64,000 nucleotides of DNA from Corynebacterium sp. SCR221107 (GTDB lineage Bacteria > Actinomycetota > Actinomycetes > Mycobacteriales > Mycobacteriaceae), in contig NZ_CP115670.1 in the NCBI RefSeq assembly GCF_027886475.1, forward strand, positions 2,914,001-2,978,000. The letters are read 5' to 3'. The notes beneath the pieces were generated by a model, which saw nothing but the letters and a program-made list of their open reading frames with translations, ran no database searches and had not been told where the DNA came from. This document shows positions 46,805-55,873 of this stretch, piece by piece (within the stretch, counting starts at the first letter, position 1; each line of letters starts with the position of its first letter). The translations under genes were made by a program, and so were the position numbers.

Positions 46805-48130
46805 ATGGAAGACCTCACCTACCGCCTGCCCCAAACCCGCACCGTCGCCGCAGAATCTGACGGCACCAATCACGCCCTCGACGCCCGCCGTGTGGCCGCC
46901 GTGCCGCGCGCGGTGACCCCAGGCCTGCCGGGTTACGTCGTCGACGCCGACGGGGGCGTGCTCGTGGACGCGGAGGGCAACTCCTACATCGACTTCGCCT
47001 CCGGCATCGCCGTGACCTCGGTCGGCGCCTCCAACCCGGCCGTCGTGGCAGCGGTGCAGGACGCGGTCTCGCACTTCACCCACACCTGCTTCATGGTCTC
47101 GCCCTATGAGTCCTACGTCGCCGCTGCCGAAAAGCTCAACGAGGTCACCCCGGGCGATCACGCAAAGAAGACCGTGCTGCTCAACTCCGGCGCCGAGGCC
47201 GTGGAAAACGCGGTGAAGATCGCCCGCGCCTACACCAAGAAGGGCGCGGTCGTCGTCTTCGACAACTCCTACCACGGCCGCACCAACCTGACTATGGCCA
47301 TGACCGCGAAGTACACCCCGTACAAGACCGGCTTCGGCCCCTTTGCTTCCGACGTCTACCGCGCGCCGATGTCCTACCCGCTGCGCGACGGCCTGTCGGG
47401 CCCCGAGGCGGCGGCCCGCGCCATCCACATGATCGAAAAGGAAGTCGGCGCGGAAAACCTTGCCTGCGTGGTCATCGAGCCGATCCAGGGCGAGGGCGGC
47501 TTCATCGTCCCGGCCGCAGGCTTCCTGCCCGCGATCGCCGCATGGTGCAAGGAGAACAATGTCGTGTTCGTCGCCGACGAGATCCAGGCCGGCTTCGCCC
47601 GCTCCGGCAAGTGGTTCGCCGTGGACTATGAGGGCGTCGTCCCGGACCTGATCACCACCGCCAAGGGCATCGCCGGCGGCATCCCACTGTCGGCCGTCAC
47701 CGGCCGCGCCGAGATCATGGACGCCCCGGTCGTCGGTGGCCTGGGCGGCACCTACGGCGGCAACCCGGTCGCCTGCGCCGCAGCCATGGCCGCCATCGGC
47801 CAGATGGAGGAGCTCGACCTGCCCGGCCGCGCGCTCGAGATCGAGGCGATTATCCGCGAAGAACTCGAGCCGCTACTCGAGCTGCCGCAGGTCGCCGAGG
47901 TGCGCGGCCACGGCGCCATGATGGCACTCGAGTTCGTCGACGAGGACGGCCGCCCCAACGCCGCGCTCACCGCCGCCGCTGCCGCTGCGTGCAAGGAACA
48001 AGGCGTGCTCATCCTCACCTGCGGCATGGACTACAACGTCATCCGCCTGCTGCCGCCGCTGGTCATCGCCGAGGCCACCTTGCGCGAAGGCCTGCGCGTG
48101 CTTGCCGACGCCATCCGCGCCAACGCCTAA
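46805..48130 (+). CDS. gabT: 4-aminobutyrate aminotransferase
   Basis: This 441-aa class III aminotransferase converts GABA and 2-oxoglutarate to succinate semialdehyde and glutamate. Lys287 (TTAKGIAGGIPLSAV) binds PLP, Asp258 lies in VADEIQAGFARSG, and NSGAEAVENAVKIAR binds the cofactor phosphate. AAGGGAAAA precedes the ATG. gabD follows 29 bases later. The pair is divergent from the GabR-like gene. GabP-type permease is not adjacent, unlike the C. glutamicum gabTDP operon. Confidence 0.93.
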   Translation: MEDLTYRLPQTRTVAAESDGTNHALDARRVAAVPRAVTPGLPGYVVDADGGVLVDAEGNSYIDFASGIAVTSVGASNPAVVAAVQDAVSHFTHTCFMVSPYESYVAAAEKLNEVTPGDHAKKTVLLNSGAEAVENAVKIARAYTKKGAVVVFDNSYHGRTNLTMAMTAKYTPYKTGFGPFASDVYRAPMSYPLRDGLSGPEAAARAIHMIEKEVGAENLACVVIEPIQGEGGFIVPAAGFLPAIAAWCKENNVVFVADEIQAGFARSGKWFAVDYEGVVPDLITTAKGIAGGIPLSAVTGRAEIMDAPVVGGLGGTYGGNPVACAAAMAAIGQMEELDLPGRALEIEAIIREELEPLLELPQVAEVRGHGAMMALEFVDEDGRPNAALTAAAAAACKEQGVLILTCGMDYNVIRLLPPLVIAEATLREGLRVLADAIRANA

Positions 48131-48159
48131 GAAGTCCCCATCAGAAAGGCCACAACCTG

Positions 48160-49659
48160 ATGACTAACCCCACCTCCGTCCCCGCAGGCGCACACATCGG
48201 TTCCGGCACCCGCACCACCAGCGTGCCCACCGGCATCTGGATCGGCACCACCGCCACCCATTCGAGCACAGGGGCGACCTTCCCGGTTATCGACCCCGCA
48301 ACCGAAGAGGTTATCGCCGACGTCGCGGATGCCGCCGAGGCCGATTGGATGGCCGCCCTGGAGCGTGCCGAAGCCGCCCGCCCCGAGTGGGAAAACACCG
48401 CACCGCGCGTGCGCTCGGAGCTGCTGCGAGCCATCTTTGAGGAGGTCACCCGGCGCGCCGAGGACTTCGCCGTGGCCATGACCTGCGAGATGGGCAAGCC
48501 CTATGCCGAGGCCTTGGGCGAGGTCTCCTACGGCGCGGAGTATTTCCGCTGGTTCGCGGAAGAAGCTGTGCGCTCACACGGGCGCCTGGCGTCGGCGCCG
48601 AATGGCAACGGCACCATCCTGGTCACCCGCAAGCCGGTGGGCACGGTGGTGGCTATTACCCCGTGGAACTTCCCGCTGGCCATGGCCACCCGCAAGATCG
48701 CACCGGCCCTGGCCGCCGGGTGTCCGGTGCTGGTCAAGCCGGCCGCGGAAACGCCGTTGACCCTGTTGCTGCTCGGCGAGGTGATCGCCGAGGTTGCCCA
48801 GCGCCTCGGCGCCCCGGACGGCATCGTGTCCATCATCCCCACCACCCAGGCGGCGGATTTCTCCGCCAGCCTCATGGCCGACCCGCGCGTGAAGAAGGTG
48901 ACCTTTACCGGCTCGACGGGTGTGGGCAAGCTGCTCGTGCGCCAGTCCGCCGATAACCTGCAGCGCACCTCGATGGAGCTGGGCGGCAACGCCCCCTTCG
49001 TGGTCGCTGCCGACGCCGACCTCGATGTCGTGCTCACCTGCGCCCTGCAGGCGAAGATGCGCAACGGTGGCGAGGCCTGCATCGCGGCGAACCGATTCCT
49101 CGTCCACGAGTCGATCGCCGAGGAGTTCACCGCGCGCCTGACCGAGAAGATGGCCGGATTCACCACCAGCCACGGCCTCGATGACGGCACCACCTTGGGG
49201 CCGATCATCACCGCCAAGCAACGCGATAACATCGCCGCCCTGGTGGACGAGGCGCTCGCGCAGGGCGCCACCGCCACCACCGGCGGCGCCGTGCCTGAAG
49301 GGCCGGGCTACTTCTACCCGGCCACCGTCTTGGTGGACGTGCCCGCCTCCGCCGACATCCTGCACAAGGAGATCTTCGGACCCGTGGCCACGGTGACCAC
49401 CTTCGCCACCAACGAGGAGGCGGTCGCGGCTGCGAACGATACCGAGTTCGGCCTGGCGGCCTATGCGTTCACGGAGAACGTGCACACCGCGCAGTACTTC
49501 GCCACCCACCTTCAGGCGGGCATGGTGGGCATCAACCGCGGCGCCATTTCCGAACCAGCCGCCCCCTTCGGCGGCATCAAGCAGTCCAGCTTCGGCCGCG
49601 AGGGTGGCACCGAGGGTATCGAGGAATACCAGCACGTCACCTACGTGGCCTGGACCTAG
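48160..49659 (+). CDS. gabD: Succinate-semialdehyde dehydrogenase
   Basis: A 499-aa aldehyde dehydrogenase that oxidises succinate semialdehyde to succinate, completing GABA breakdown. Catalytic Asn170 (TPWNFPLA), Glu273 (MELGGNAPF) and Cys307 (NGGEACIAANRF) are present. An unusual 35-residue Thr/Gly-rich N-terminal extension precedes the core. AGAAAGG precedes ATG 48160. It is co-transcribed with gabT and ends at a 21-bp-stem terminator. Confidence 0.92.
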   Translation: MTNPTSVPAGAHIGSGTRTTSVPTGIWIGTTATHSSTGATFPVIDPATEEVIADVADAAEADWMAALERAEAARPEWENTAPRVRSELLRAIFEEVTRRAEDFAVAMTCEMGKPYAEALGEVSYGAEYFRWFAEEAVRSHGRLASAPNGNGTILVTRKPVGTVVAITPWNFPLAMATRKIAPALAAGCPVLVKPAAETPLTLLLLGEVIAEVAQRLGAPDGIVSIIPTTQAADFSASLMADPRVKKVTFTGSTGVGKLLVRQSADNLQRTSMELGGNAPFVVAADADLDVVLTCALQAKMRNGGEACIAANRFLVHESIAEEFTARLTEKMAGFTTSHGLDDGTTLGPIITAKQRDNIAALVDEALAQGATATTGGAVPEGPGYFYPATVLVDVPASADILHKEIFGPVATVTTFATNEEAVAAANDTEFGLAAYAFTENVHTAQYFATHLQAGMVGINRGAISEPAAPFGGIKQSSFGREGGTEGIEEYQHVTYVAWT

Positions 49660-49672
49660 ACTCCCTCACCTT

Positions 49673-49724
49673 CCCCAAAGATCACAGCACCTTGTTACGC
49701 AAGAAGGTGCTGTGATCTTTGGGG
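49673..49724. terminator. Bidirectional terminator after gabD
   Basis: A perfect 21-bp stem with a 10-base loop (GTTACGCAAG); arms 49673-49693 and 49704-49724. It separates gabD from the convergent dehydrogenase gene. Confidence 0.85.
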
Positions 49725-49791
49725 TTAAACCCCTAAAAACGGGAAACCGCTACGGTGCCTGCGGACTGTGGGCGTCGGCAAGCGTAAAAAA

Positions 49792-50655
49792 CTAGCTGTC
49801 ACCGGGGTCTTTTCGGGCCTCCACCACCGCGCGCAGCTTCCTATCGCGCAGCTGGCAAAGCCGCTCATAGGACTCCTCATCGTTGCCGTAGGCCTCGTCG
49901 ACCTGTGCAAACAGCTCTTCCAGATGCTCGATATCCGGGGTGCCTGCGGGCATCGATTTGTCCCACGCTCCCGCAATGTGGCCGAAGATGGACGAGATTC
50001 CCTTCGGGCCGCCGCCCAAACGGTTCGCCTCAAACGGGCCGATCACGGCATAGCGCAAGCCCAGGGAGTTCTTGATCAGGGTGTCGAAATCCACCGCGCT
50101 GATCACGCCCTGCTGCACCAGGGAAATACCCTCCCACAGGATCACCTTCTGGATGCGATTTCCCACAAAACCTAAGATCTCCTTGTTGAGACGGGTGGGT
50201 TCGAAGCCGAGGTCCTCATATATCTGCAACGCCCGCCCCATGGTGTCCTCGCTGGTCTTTTCACCGGGAACCACCTCCAGCACCGGCATCAGATTCGGCG
50301 GGGCGAAAGGATGCCCCACGATAATGCGGTCGGCTGCCGGATTATCCTTGGCAATCAGCGACGGAAGAATTGCCGACGTCGACGACGCCAGGATCGTATC
50401 CTCACCCGTGAGCTGCGCAAACTTCCGGAACGCATCCTGCTTGAACTCCAACGACTCCGGGCCCGATTCCTGCACGAAGTCCACACCGCGGGCGGCCGGT
50501 TCTAGTTCCGTGAAAAACCTCGCCCCCATGTCTTCTACCTCATCCTTGAGCGTGGCGTTGACGTCGAAGACATTGACGTCCCAGCCTGCCTCCATGAAAC
50601 GCCGCGCGAACGACATGCCGATCACGCCGCTACCGAAAATCAAAACCTTGCTCAT
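49792..50655 (-). CDS. 3-hydroxyacyl-CoA dehydrogenase family protein
   Basis: A 287-aa NAD-dependent dehydrogenase. The N-terminal Rossmann motif is IFGSGVIGMSFARRFMEAGW. The catalytic region is SSTSAILPS with IIVGHPFAPPNLMPVLEVV (His), then GFVGNRIQKVILWEG. Single-domain members of this type include L-gulonate 3-dehydrogenase and carnitine dehydrogenase as well as 3-hydroxybutyryl-CoA dehydrogenase; HPFAPP favours a non-CoA hydroxyacid. ATG 50655 is preferred; another ATG lies three codons upstream. It stands alone between gabTD and the Wadjet operon. Confidence 0.83.
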   Translation of the reverse strand: MSKVLIFGSGVIGMSFARRFMEAGWDVNVFDVNATLKDEVEDMGARFFTELEPAARGVDFVQESGPESLEFKQDAFRKFAQLTGEDTILASSTSAILPSLIAKDNPAADRIIVGHPFAPPNLMPVLEVVPGEKTSEDTMGRALQIYEDLGFEPTRLNKEILGFVGNRIQKVILWEGISLVQQGVISAVDFDTLIKNSLGLRYAVIGPFEANRLGGGPKGISSIFGHIAGAWDKSMPAGTPDIEHLEELFAQVDEAYGNDEESYERLCQLRDRKLRAVVEARKDPGDS

Positions 50656-50840
50656 GATGCCCATCGTAGGAGCCCGGGGAGGAAACCGCAGCCGAAACCG
50701 GGCCTCATCCGTGTGGTTTAGCAGTCACTGGGACAAGGCTTTTCTCACAGAAGTCACAGCCCGCCCAATCAAGAAGCTCCGAACTTCAGGTTCGCTGGCC
50801 AGGCACCCCCTGCTATGACGCTACCCCGCACTCTCATTTC

Positions 50841-51941
50841 CTACTCATCGAGTTGGCTGACTGTCGGCAGGGCCACCTGCATTTCAGTATCCTGAATCTC
50901 TTTTGAAATCCTGCCTACGGCGTAATCCAGCAAAATCCGCTCTTGCTCGATGCGAAAATTCTTTTCGCGCAGGTAATAAACTGCCTCGCGTTCTTTGTCG
51001 CTGAGCCTAGTGTAGGTGAATATGTTCTCTTGGTCGGTAACCGCCATATCTTCGAAAGCACGAACTGTTTCCATATCCATCAGGACAGATCTGGTACCCG
51101 GACGAACTTTGCGGAAATTGTCAAGGATCTGAAATCCGTGGACGTCCATATCTCCCCAATAGAAAACGTTCCTATCCTTCAACCAGCTTGCCGCAGCCAA
51201 ACGACTGGCAGCGAAACCTCCGCCGTTGACGAACGCCATTCCGGGAAGGTCGGGCAAGGCAAGAAAAGTGGTCCGGTTCTCAATAAACAGCACGTGGCGA
51301 CATGTTTGGGGCAGCTCGATTTTGGCGAGGGGCAGCGCCCCGAGGAAGCCTTGGTAGCGGTGCTCACAGAGATTTACTGGGGTCTTGAAGTTGAGTTCGC
51401 TGCACGCTGCCTGCAATACCACGCGGTGGTTTTCCACCCACTTGCTGTGTACTCCCCGAATGGGAAGCTCACGGACGTAGAAGCGCGAGAGGTCGTTGTC
51501 TTTGATCCACAAACAGGCCTCCAAGACGAGCTGGGCTTCCTTCGCATCGTAACTACGCCAGTGTCCAAAGGTAGGCTGCAACGCGCTATCGCCGAGTGGG
51601 CGTAGGGTCTCGTACACCGCGAGGATTCGCGCAAGCTCATTTGCAACACCAACAAATCGCGCCACCTCCTCCCGACTCGATAGTTTGAGGTGAGTAGGAA
51701 TCTCGGTGGATCCGTAGTTTCCTAGGCGTTTGCTTACCCACTCAATGTGGCCAGGCCCTGAGAAATTGCTCCACTGTTTTCGCCATTCCAAGACCTCTTC
51801 GGGGTCCTCGTTGACCTGTTTCTTAGTAGGGTTGCCGAGCGGGATGCTTATGTTGACCGGGTCGCCGAAGACCCAAGAACGAAGGTTTCTGCTGTAAGAA
51901 ATTGCGGCCTTGGCGCGGGCTTCTTCAACGCTTCTTAACAT
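50841..51941 (-). CDS. jetD: Wadjet JetD (MksG), DUF3322/DUF2220 nuclease
   Basis: This 366-aa protein is the DNA-cleaving subunit of the Wadjet system. The N-terminal DUF3322 part (about 1-180) precedes a DUF2220 Toprim-like core with VLFIENRTTFLALPDLPG (Glu) and NVFYWGDMDVHGFQIL (DxD). The start overlaps the end of jetC by 17 bases (23 if an upstream ATG is used), so translation is coupled. Wadjet recognises and cleaves small circular DNA after loop extrusion by JetABC. All four genes are intact here. Confidence 0.9.
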   Translation of the reverse strand: MLRSVEEARAKAAISYSRNLRSWVFGDPVNISIPLGNPTKKQVNEDPEEVLEWRKQWSNFSGPGHIEWVSKRLGNYGSTEIPTHLKLSSREEVARFVGVANELARILAVYETLRPLGDSALQPTFGHWRSYDAKEAQLVLEACLWIKDNDLSRFYVRELPIRGVHSKWVENHRVVLQAACSELNFKTPVNLCEHRYQGFLGALPLAKIELPQTCRHVLFIENRTTFLALPDLPGMAFVNGGGFAASRLAAASWLKDRNVFYWGDMDVHGFQILDNFRKVRPGTRSVLMDMETVRAFEDMAVTDQENIFTYTRLSDKEREAVYYLREKNFRIEQERILLDYAVGRISKEIQDTEMQVALPTVSQLDE

Positions 51942-54900
51942 CTTCAATCCCGATTGGTGTCACAGTCGAATGCATCCGGTCCTCACAAGACACGATAACC
52001 ATGCCGTCAATGTAGTGCTCAATTGTTTGAAGCATCTTTTCTGGCGTAGCCAGCACCATATGAAACCCGAACTCCGTGAACACGTCCATGGCCTTGCGAG
52101 TAAACGTGGTATCCGCGCGATCGAAAGCCTCGTCGAGGATCACGGTACCGAATCTGGACACGCCCTCTGCTGTGGTGCATCGCTTCGTCTTCTCCGATCC
52201 GAGCCCCGCACCCGTCAGCTGATAACGCAGCGCGGCAGCAAGACAGAAGAAAACCAGCTTCTGTGCTTGCCCGCCGGAAAGCCCCTGCGAGGAGTCGTAG
52301 ACGGCGCCCCTGTTGCCGTCCTCAGAGATCTCTACTCCGAGGAAGGAAACGTGCATCCGAGTGTCAAGGCGAAGTTTGACGATACGATCTGGGTTGGAGT
52401 CGGATGCCTGTAGCATGCCGATTACTTCCTTGAGCGTGAGAAACCTTTGTTCGTCCGCTAGGCTGTCCTCGTCATTGAGAACACCGTCAACGACCGCCCT
52501 GAGTCTTGTTACCAATTCTCGGGCGGCAGCGGGCTGATCTTCCCGAACCTCAATCTGCAGGTGCGTTCCGCGGTCAAACTCCGCGACCATGAGCGGTGGG
52601 TTGATCTCCTCCTCAATCTTTCTCCTGACGTCCGAGGCAGCACGCTGGATCTGCAGGAGGAGGTGATTAAGGTTCTGTGAAGTTTGCTTCCTGAGCAACT
52701 CACGAAAATGCGTAACGAACTTTGGTAGGTCATCTCCCTCCAGATGCTCAAGCAGCTTGAGGAAGTCTCCCCGAAACCCTAGGTCGGGTTGTAAATCGCC
52801 CCGCCGTTCCGGCCACAGATTGAGGAATTCATTCATCGACTGCAAGACCTTGGCGTTGATCTTGTCGCGGCGGTTTTTGATCTTATCTAGGCGGATTTCA
52901 AAACTCTGGGCTGTCAGGCGTTCAATTTCCCTCAGGTTATCGGCCCGCACCGAGCGCTTCCGAGCATGAAACGCGGCATCCAGCCGAGCTCGGCTGGCGG
53001 GGGAGATCTCACCATGCTGAGCCACCTCTTCGCTCAGATTCTCACATATACTTGCCGCCTGATTTCGCTCGGTCTCGACCTGCCCGTATCGGCCAGCAGT
53101 TGCGCCACGGTTGTCATAGATCTTCTTCCAAAGCGCGCTAAGGGTAACCCGTTCTGCACGCCACTGTTGTAACTTGGTATCGCCCTTTTCAAGACGTTCG
53201 ACGTTTGCAGCGGATTCTTGAACCCTTAGGGTTGCGCCATTAATGTCCACATCCGCAAAATCCCGCACGTCTAACACCTTCTGTGCGAAGCCCGCACGCC
53301 TATTCTCGACGTCTACCTGAGTTTCGAAGGCCACCAGATCCGCGTTGGACTTGTCCACTTCCCGTTTAGCCGCCCGGAGTTGGCGTCTTAATTCGTCAAA
53401 CTTCTCCTCGGTATTGCCGCTTAAGACCCATCGTGAGCGATCATCGATTAGCCGCCGGTCATCCTTTTCATGGCGGGAATGATCGTGTTTGACCTGCCCG
53501 TTAAGGGTCACGGCGCGACGTGCTTTCCGCATGTCGAAGGTAGTTTCCACGCAGCCATAGTCGAAGCGGGACTGTAGCTGAGTTTGAATCCAGCTAAAGA
53601 AACGACCATCCTCCACATCGATTTTCGTCCCGAGTGTTCCCGGCTCAAATTTCTTCGGGGCTTGGTTCTCATCTGCTGCGCTAAGCCGCACGTACATCAG
53701 CTTCGCACCGAGATTGGTGACATTGATAGCGTCACTGACTTGCTCGTAATATTCGTCAGCGACAAGCAGGGTGCGCGCAAAACCACCCATGACTCGCTCA
53801 GCTGCGGGCTGCCAACGCTTCTCAGAATCGCGCACCTTGATTAGATCGGCGACGAAGGGGAGGGCTTTGGTCTCAATGCCAGTCAGCGAACAGATACGCT
53901 CTCTAGCTGTAAGCAGCGATGGATCCATGGCAGATCGGTGCTTTTCCAACGAAGTGATGTCGGCGACGAGCCGGTCGCACGATTGCTCAGCCCGGTAGAG
54001 GTTATCGTAGAGAGCCTTTCGTCTCAGGGAATGCTGCGCCTTCTTTTGCTCTAATTCGGATAGTAGGTCCTGCAGCTGTAGTTGCACCTCAACAAAAGAC
54101 TCCGCGTCTTCGGGAAGCACTGCGCCAAGCGCCTTGAGTGCTTTTCCTAGATCCTGGGCTTGCTTGGCCACAAATTCCCTTTTTTGTTCGGCCTTTTCCA
54201 ACTCATTGCGAGCATCGAGTAAGACCGTGCCCTCTCGGCCTGCGATAGCCAGCTGGACCTGATCGAGGCGTTTGCTGACCTCCGCAAATTCGCCATCCAA
54301 TACGTCAAGCTGCGCCTGAATCTCCTTCAGCATCGCTTCCTTCACGCGTTTTGTTTCCTGCGCTTGGGCCAGTTCAAACTCATTGGCAAACGCGCGAAGG
54401 TTCTTTTGATCCTCGCGCGTGGCGCTTTCTTCCGCCTCTAGCTCCACTAACCACTGCTCGGCTTCCTTGACCGGCGCTAGTATCTCCACCTGCCTTCTCG
54501 CCGTATCCACCGCTTGGTAGGCAGCGTTAAGCTCGTCGAACTGTTCTACTGCTTTGCTAGCCATGCCCAAGGTCTCCGGCTCCGGAAGCATGAAATCGCG
54601 CATGAGTTGGTTCAGGTCACCGAGGGACTTGGCGGATTGTGCCCGATGAAGCAGGGACAGTGCCGCCTGATCGGCGATGCCAACTTCGCGTCGGAAAGCG
54701 GAAATAAACTGACCATGGCTGCGGTGCAGGCTAACAGCGTCGGAAAAATCGCGCTTGGCTTTACGCAGGTCAAGTCCATCCTTGGCCAGATCATTGAATT
54801 CAGTGAGATCCGCGCGTCGACGAAAAATGAGAAAGATTGAGGTAATCTCTGTTGGGCTCATGCAGCTTGCACCTAGGTGCATGAGCCGAATAGCGCTTAG

Positions 54901-55269
54901 GTACTGTGCACCATCGAAATAAACGAGGTTGACGCCAGTCCAGGTTGCCCCGTTGCGCAGGAAAGACTGCTTTAGCTCGTTATACTCATCCGAGTGCTCA
55001 CGGCGCCAAGCTCCACGGCAGTAAGTAACGAGGTTTCGACCGGAACGAGTACCACCCTCTTGAGCCGCTGCGTTGTAATGTACCTTCGACGCTGGAACTA
55101 TGAGCGCTGACACCGCGTCGATGAGCGTGGATTTTCCAGAGCCGGAACTACCCGTTACCAGGAATCCTTTCCGGCCCACCTCAATGGTGTGCAAGCCTCC
55201 AAAGGTGCCCCAGTTATAGAGCTGTATCTCGGCGAGCCGAAACTGCCCGGGGTGGATAACCTCAACCAT
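51925..55269 (-). CDS. jetC: Wadjet JetC (MksB), SMC-like ATPase
   Basis: This 1114-aa SMC-like protein is the DNA-loop-extruding motor of Wadjet. Walker A is TGSSGSGKSTLID (residues 39-51). Long coiled coils occupy the middle, with a hinge-like globular region around 440-620. The C-terminal head has the signature QGLSGGQAQKLVFF and Walker B VILDEAFDRAD. ATG 55269 overlaps the jetB end by 8 bases and follows the codon pattern of the operon; an upstream in-frame Met lies inside jetB. Confidence 0.92.
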   Translation of the reverse strand: MVEVIHPGQFRLAEIQLYNWGTFGGLHTIEVGRKGFLVTGSSGSGKSTLIDAVSALIVPASKVHYNAAAQEGGTRSGRNLVTYCRGAWRREHSDEYNELKQSFLRNGATWTGVNLVYFDGAQYLSAIRLMHLGASCMSPTEITSIFLIFRRRADLTEFNDLAKDGLDLRKAKRDFSDAVSLHRSHGQFISAFRREVGIADQAALSLLHRAQSAKSLGDLNQLMRDFMLPEPETLGMASKAVEQFDELNAAYQAVDTARRQVEILAPVKEAEQWLVELEAEESATREDQKNLRAFANEFELAQAQETKRVKEAMLKEIQAQLDVLDGEFAEVSKRLDQVQLAIAGREGTVLLDARNELEKAEQKREFVAKQAQDLGKALKALGAVLPEDAESFVEVQLQLQDLLSELEQKKAQHSLRRKALYDNLYRAEQSCDRLVADITSLEKHRSAMDPSLLTARERICSLTGIETKALPFVADLIKVRDSEKRWQPAAERVMGGFARTLLVADEYYEQVSDAINVTNLGAKLMYVRLSAADENQAPKKFEPGTLGTKIDVEDGRFFSWIQTQLQSRFDYGCVETTFDMRKARRAVTLNGQVKHDHSRHEKDDRRLIDDRSRWVLSGNTEEKFDELRRQLRAAKREVDKSNADLVAFETQVDVENRRAGFAQKVLDVRDFADVDINGATLRVQESAANVERLEKGDTKLQQWRAERVTLSALWKKIYDNRGATAGRYGQVETERNQAASICENLSEEVAQHGEISPASRARLDAAFHARKRSVRADNLREIERLTAQSFEIRLDKIKNRRDKINAKVLQSMNEFLNLWPERRGDLQPDLGFRGDFLKLLEHLEGDDLPKFVTHFRELLRKQTSQNLNHLLLQIQRAASDVRRKIEEEINPPLMVAEFDRGTHLQIEVREDQPAAARELVTRLRAVVDGVLNDEDSLADEQRFLTLKEVIGMLQASDSNPDRIVKLRLDTRMHVSFLGVEISEDGNRGAVYDSSQGLSGGQAQKLVFFCLAAALRYQLTGAGLGSEKTKRCTTAEGVSRFGTVILDEAFDRADTTFTRKAMDVFTEFGFHMVLATPEKMLQTIEHYIDGMVIVSCEDRMHSTVTPIGIEDVKKR

Positions 55270-55873
55270 TGTTTTCCTCCAGTAGCTGCCTATAATTAGC
55301 CTCGAGTTGGGCAATCTCCTCGGCGGAGAAGATGAGCCTTAGAACTGGCGACACGTCAAAGCGACCGTCAACCGGTGTTGCTCGAACGATTGAAACGTCC
55401 TTAAGCTTGTTCCATGCGGCATCGAGCTTCTTCCATGCGGCTGTTTTATCGGTGCCGAGGGAGCTGAGAAATGGTAGACAACCTTCAAAGATTTCGTCTC
55501 TGGACACTACGACACGCTCGCTGGGAGATTCGCGCATCAATTCGTGCCGGAGACTGAGCAAGAGTACGCTCTCGGCAAAGCTGAGGGCCTTCTTGCGCAT
55601 CAGGGTGCGAGATTCTGTCGCGTCTTCTTCCCAGGACTTCGCGTAAGCGATGCCTGCTGCATCGTCGACAACGAGCGTCAGGAAGAGGTTGTCTAAGTGA
55701 GAAGCGAATAACTCACGGTGAACCGAAATTGTCTTGAATACTTCCGGAGTGCGGTCGATCGACACAAAAGGGCCCTTCAGCAGCTCTCCGAACGCACGGC
55801 GCTGGGCTGCCGTCATAGTCCCATTGTCATTCTCATGGAGCTGGGTGTTCGCTTCCATCGCCTCAGTTGCCAT
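55262..55873 (-). CDS. jetB: Wadjet JetB (MksE), DUF4194
   Basis: A 203-aa winged-helix KITE-type subunit (DUF4194) that binds the kleisin and the SMC heads. Family-like segments are KALSFAESVLLLSLRHELM and FDVSPVLRLIFSAEEIAQLE. It overlaps jetA by 11 bases and jetC by 8, so all are translated from one mRNA. JetB bridges JetA and JetC in the complex. Confidence 0.88.
   Translation of the reverse strand: MATEAMEANTQLHENDNGTMTAAQRRAFGELLKGPFVSIDRTPEVFKTISVHRELFASHLDNLFLTLVVDDAAGIAYAKSWEEDATESRTLMRKKALSFAESVLLLSLRHELMRESPSERVVVSRDEIFEGCLPFLSSLGTDKTAAWKKLDAAWNKLKDVSIVRATPVDGRFDVSPVLRLIFSAEEIAQLEANYRQLLEENNG

Noticed and set aside
48574..49635. 353-residue open frame on the minus strand
   Set aside because: It is antisense to gabD, rich in Gly/His/Arg, with no motif; a shadow of GC-rich codons.
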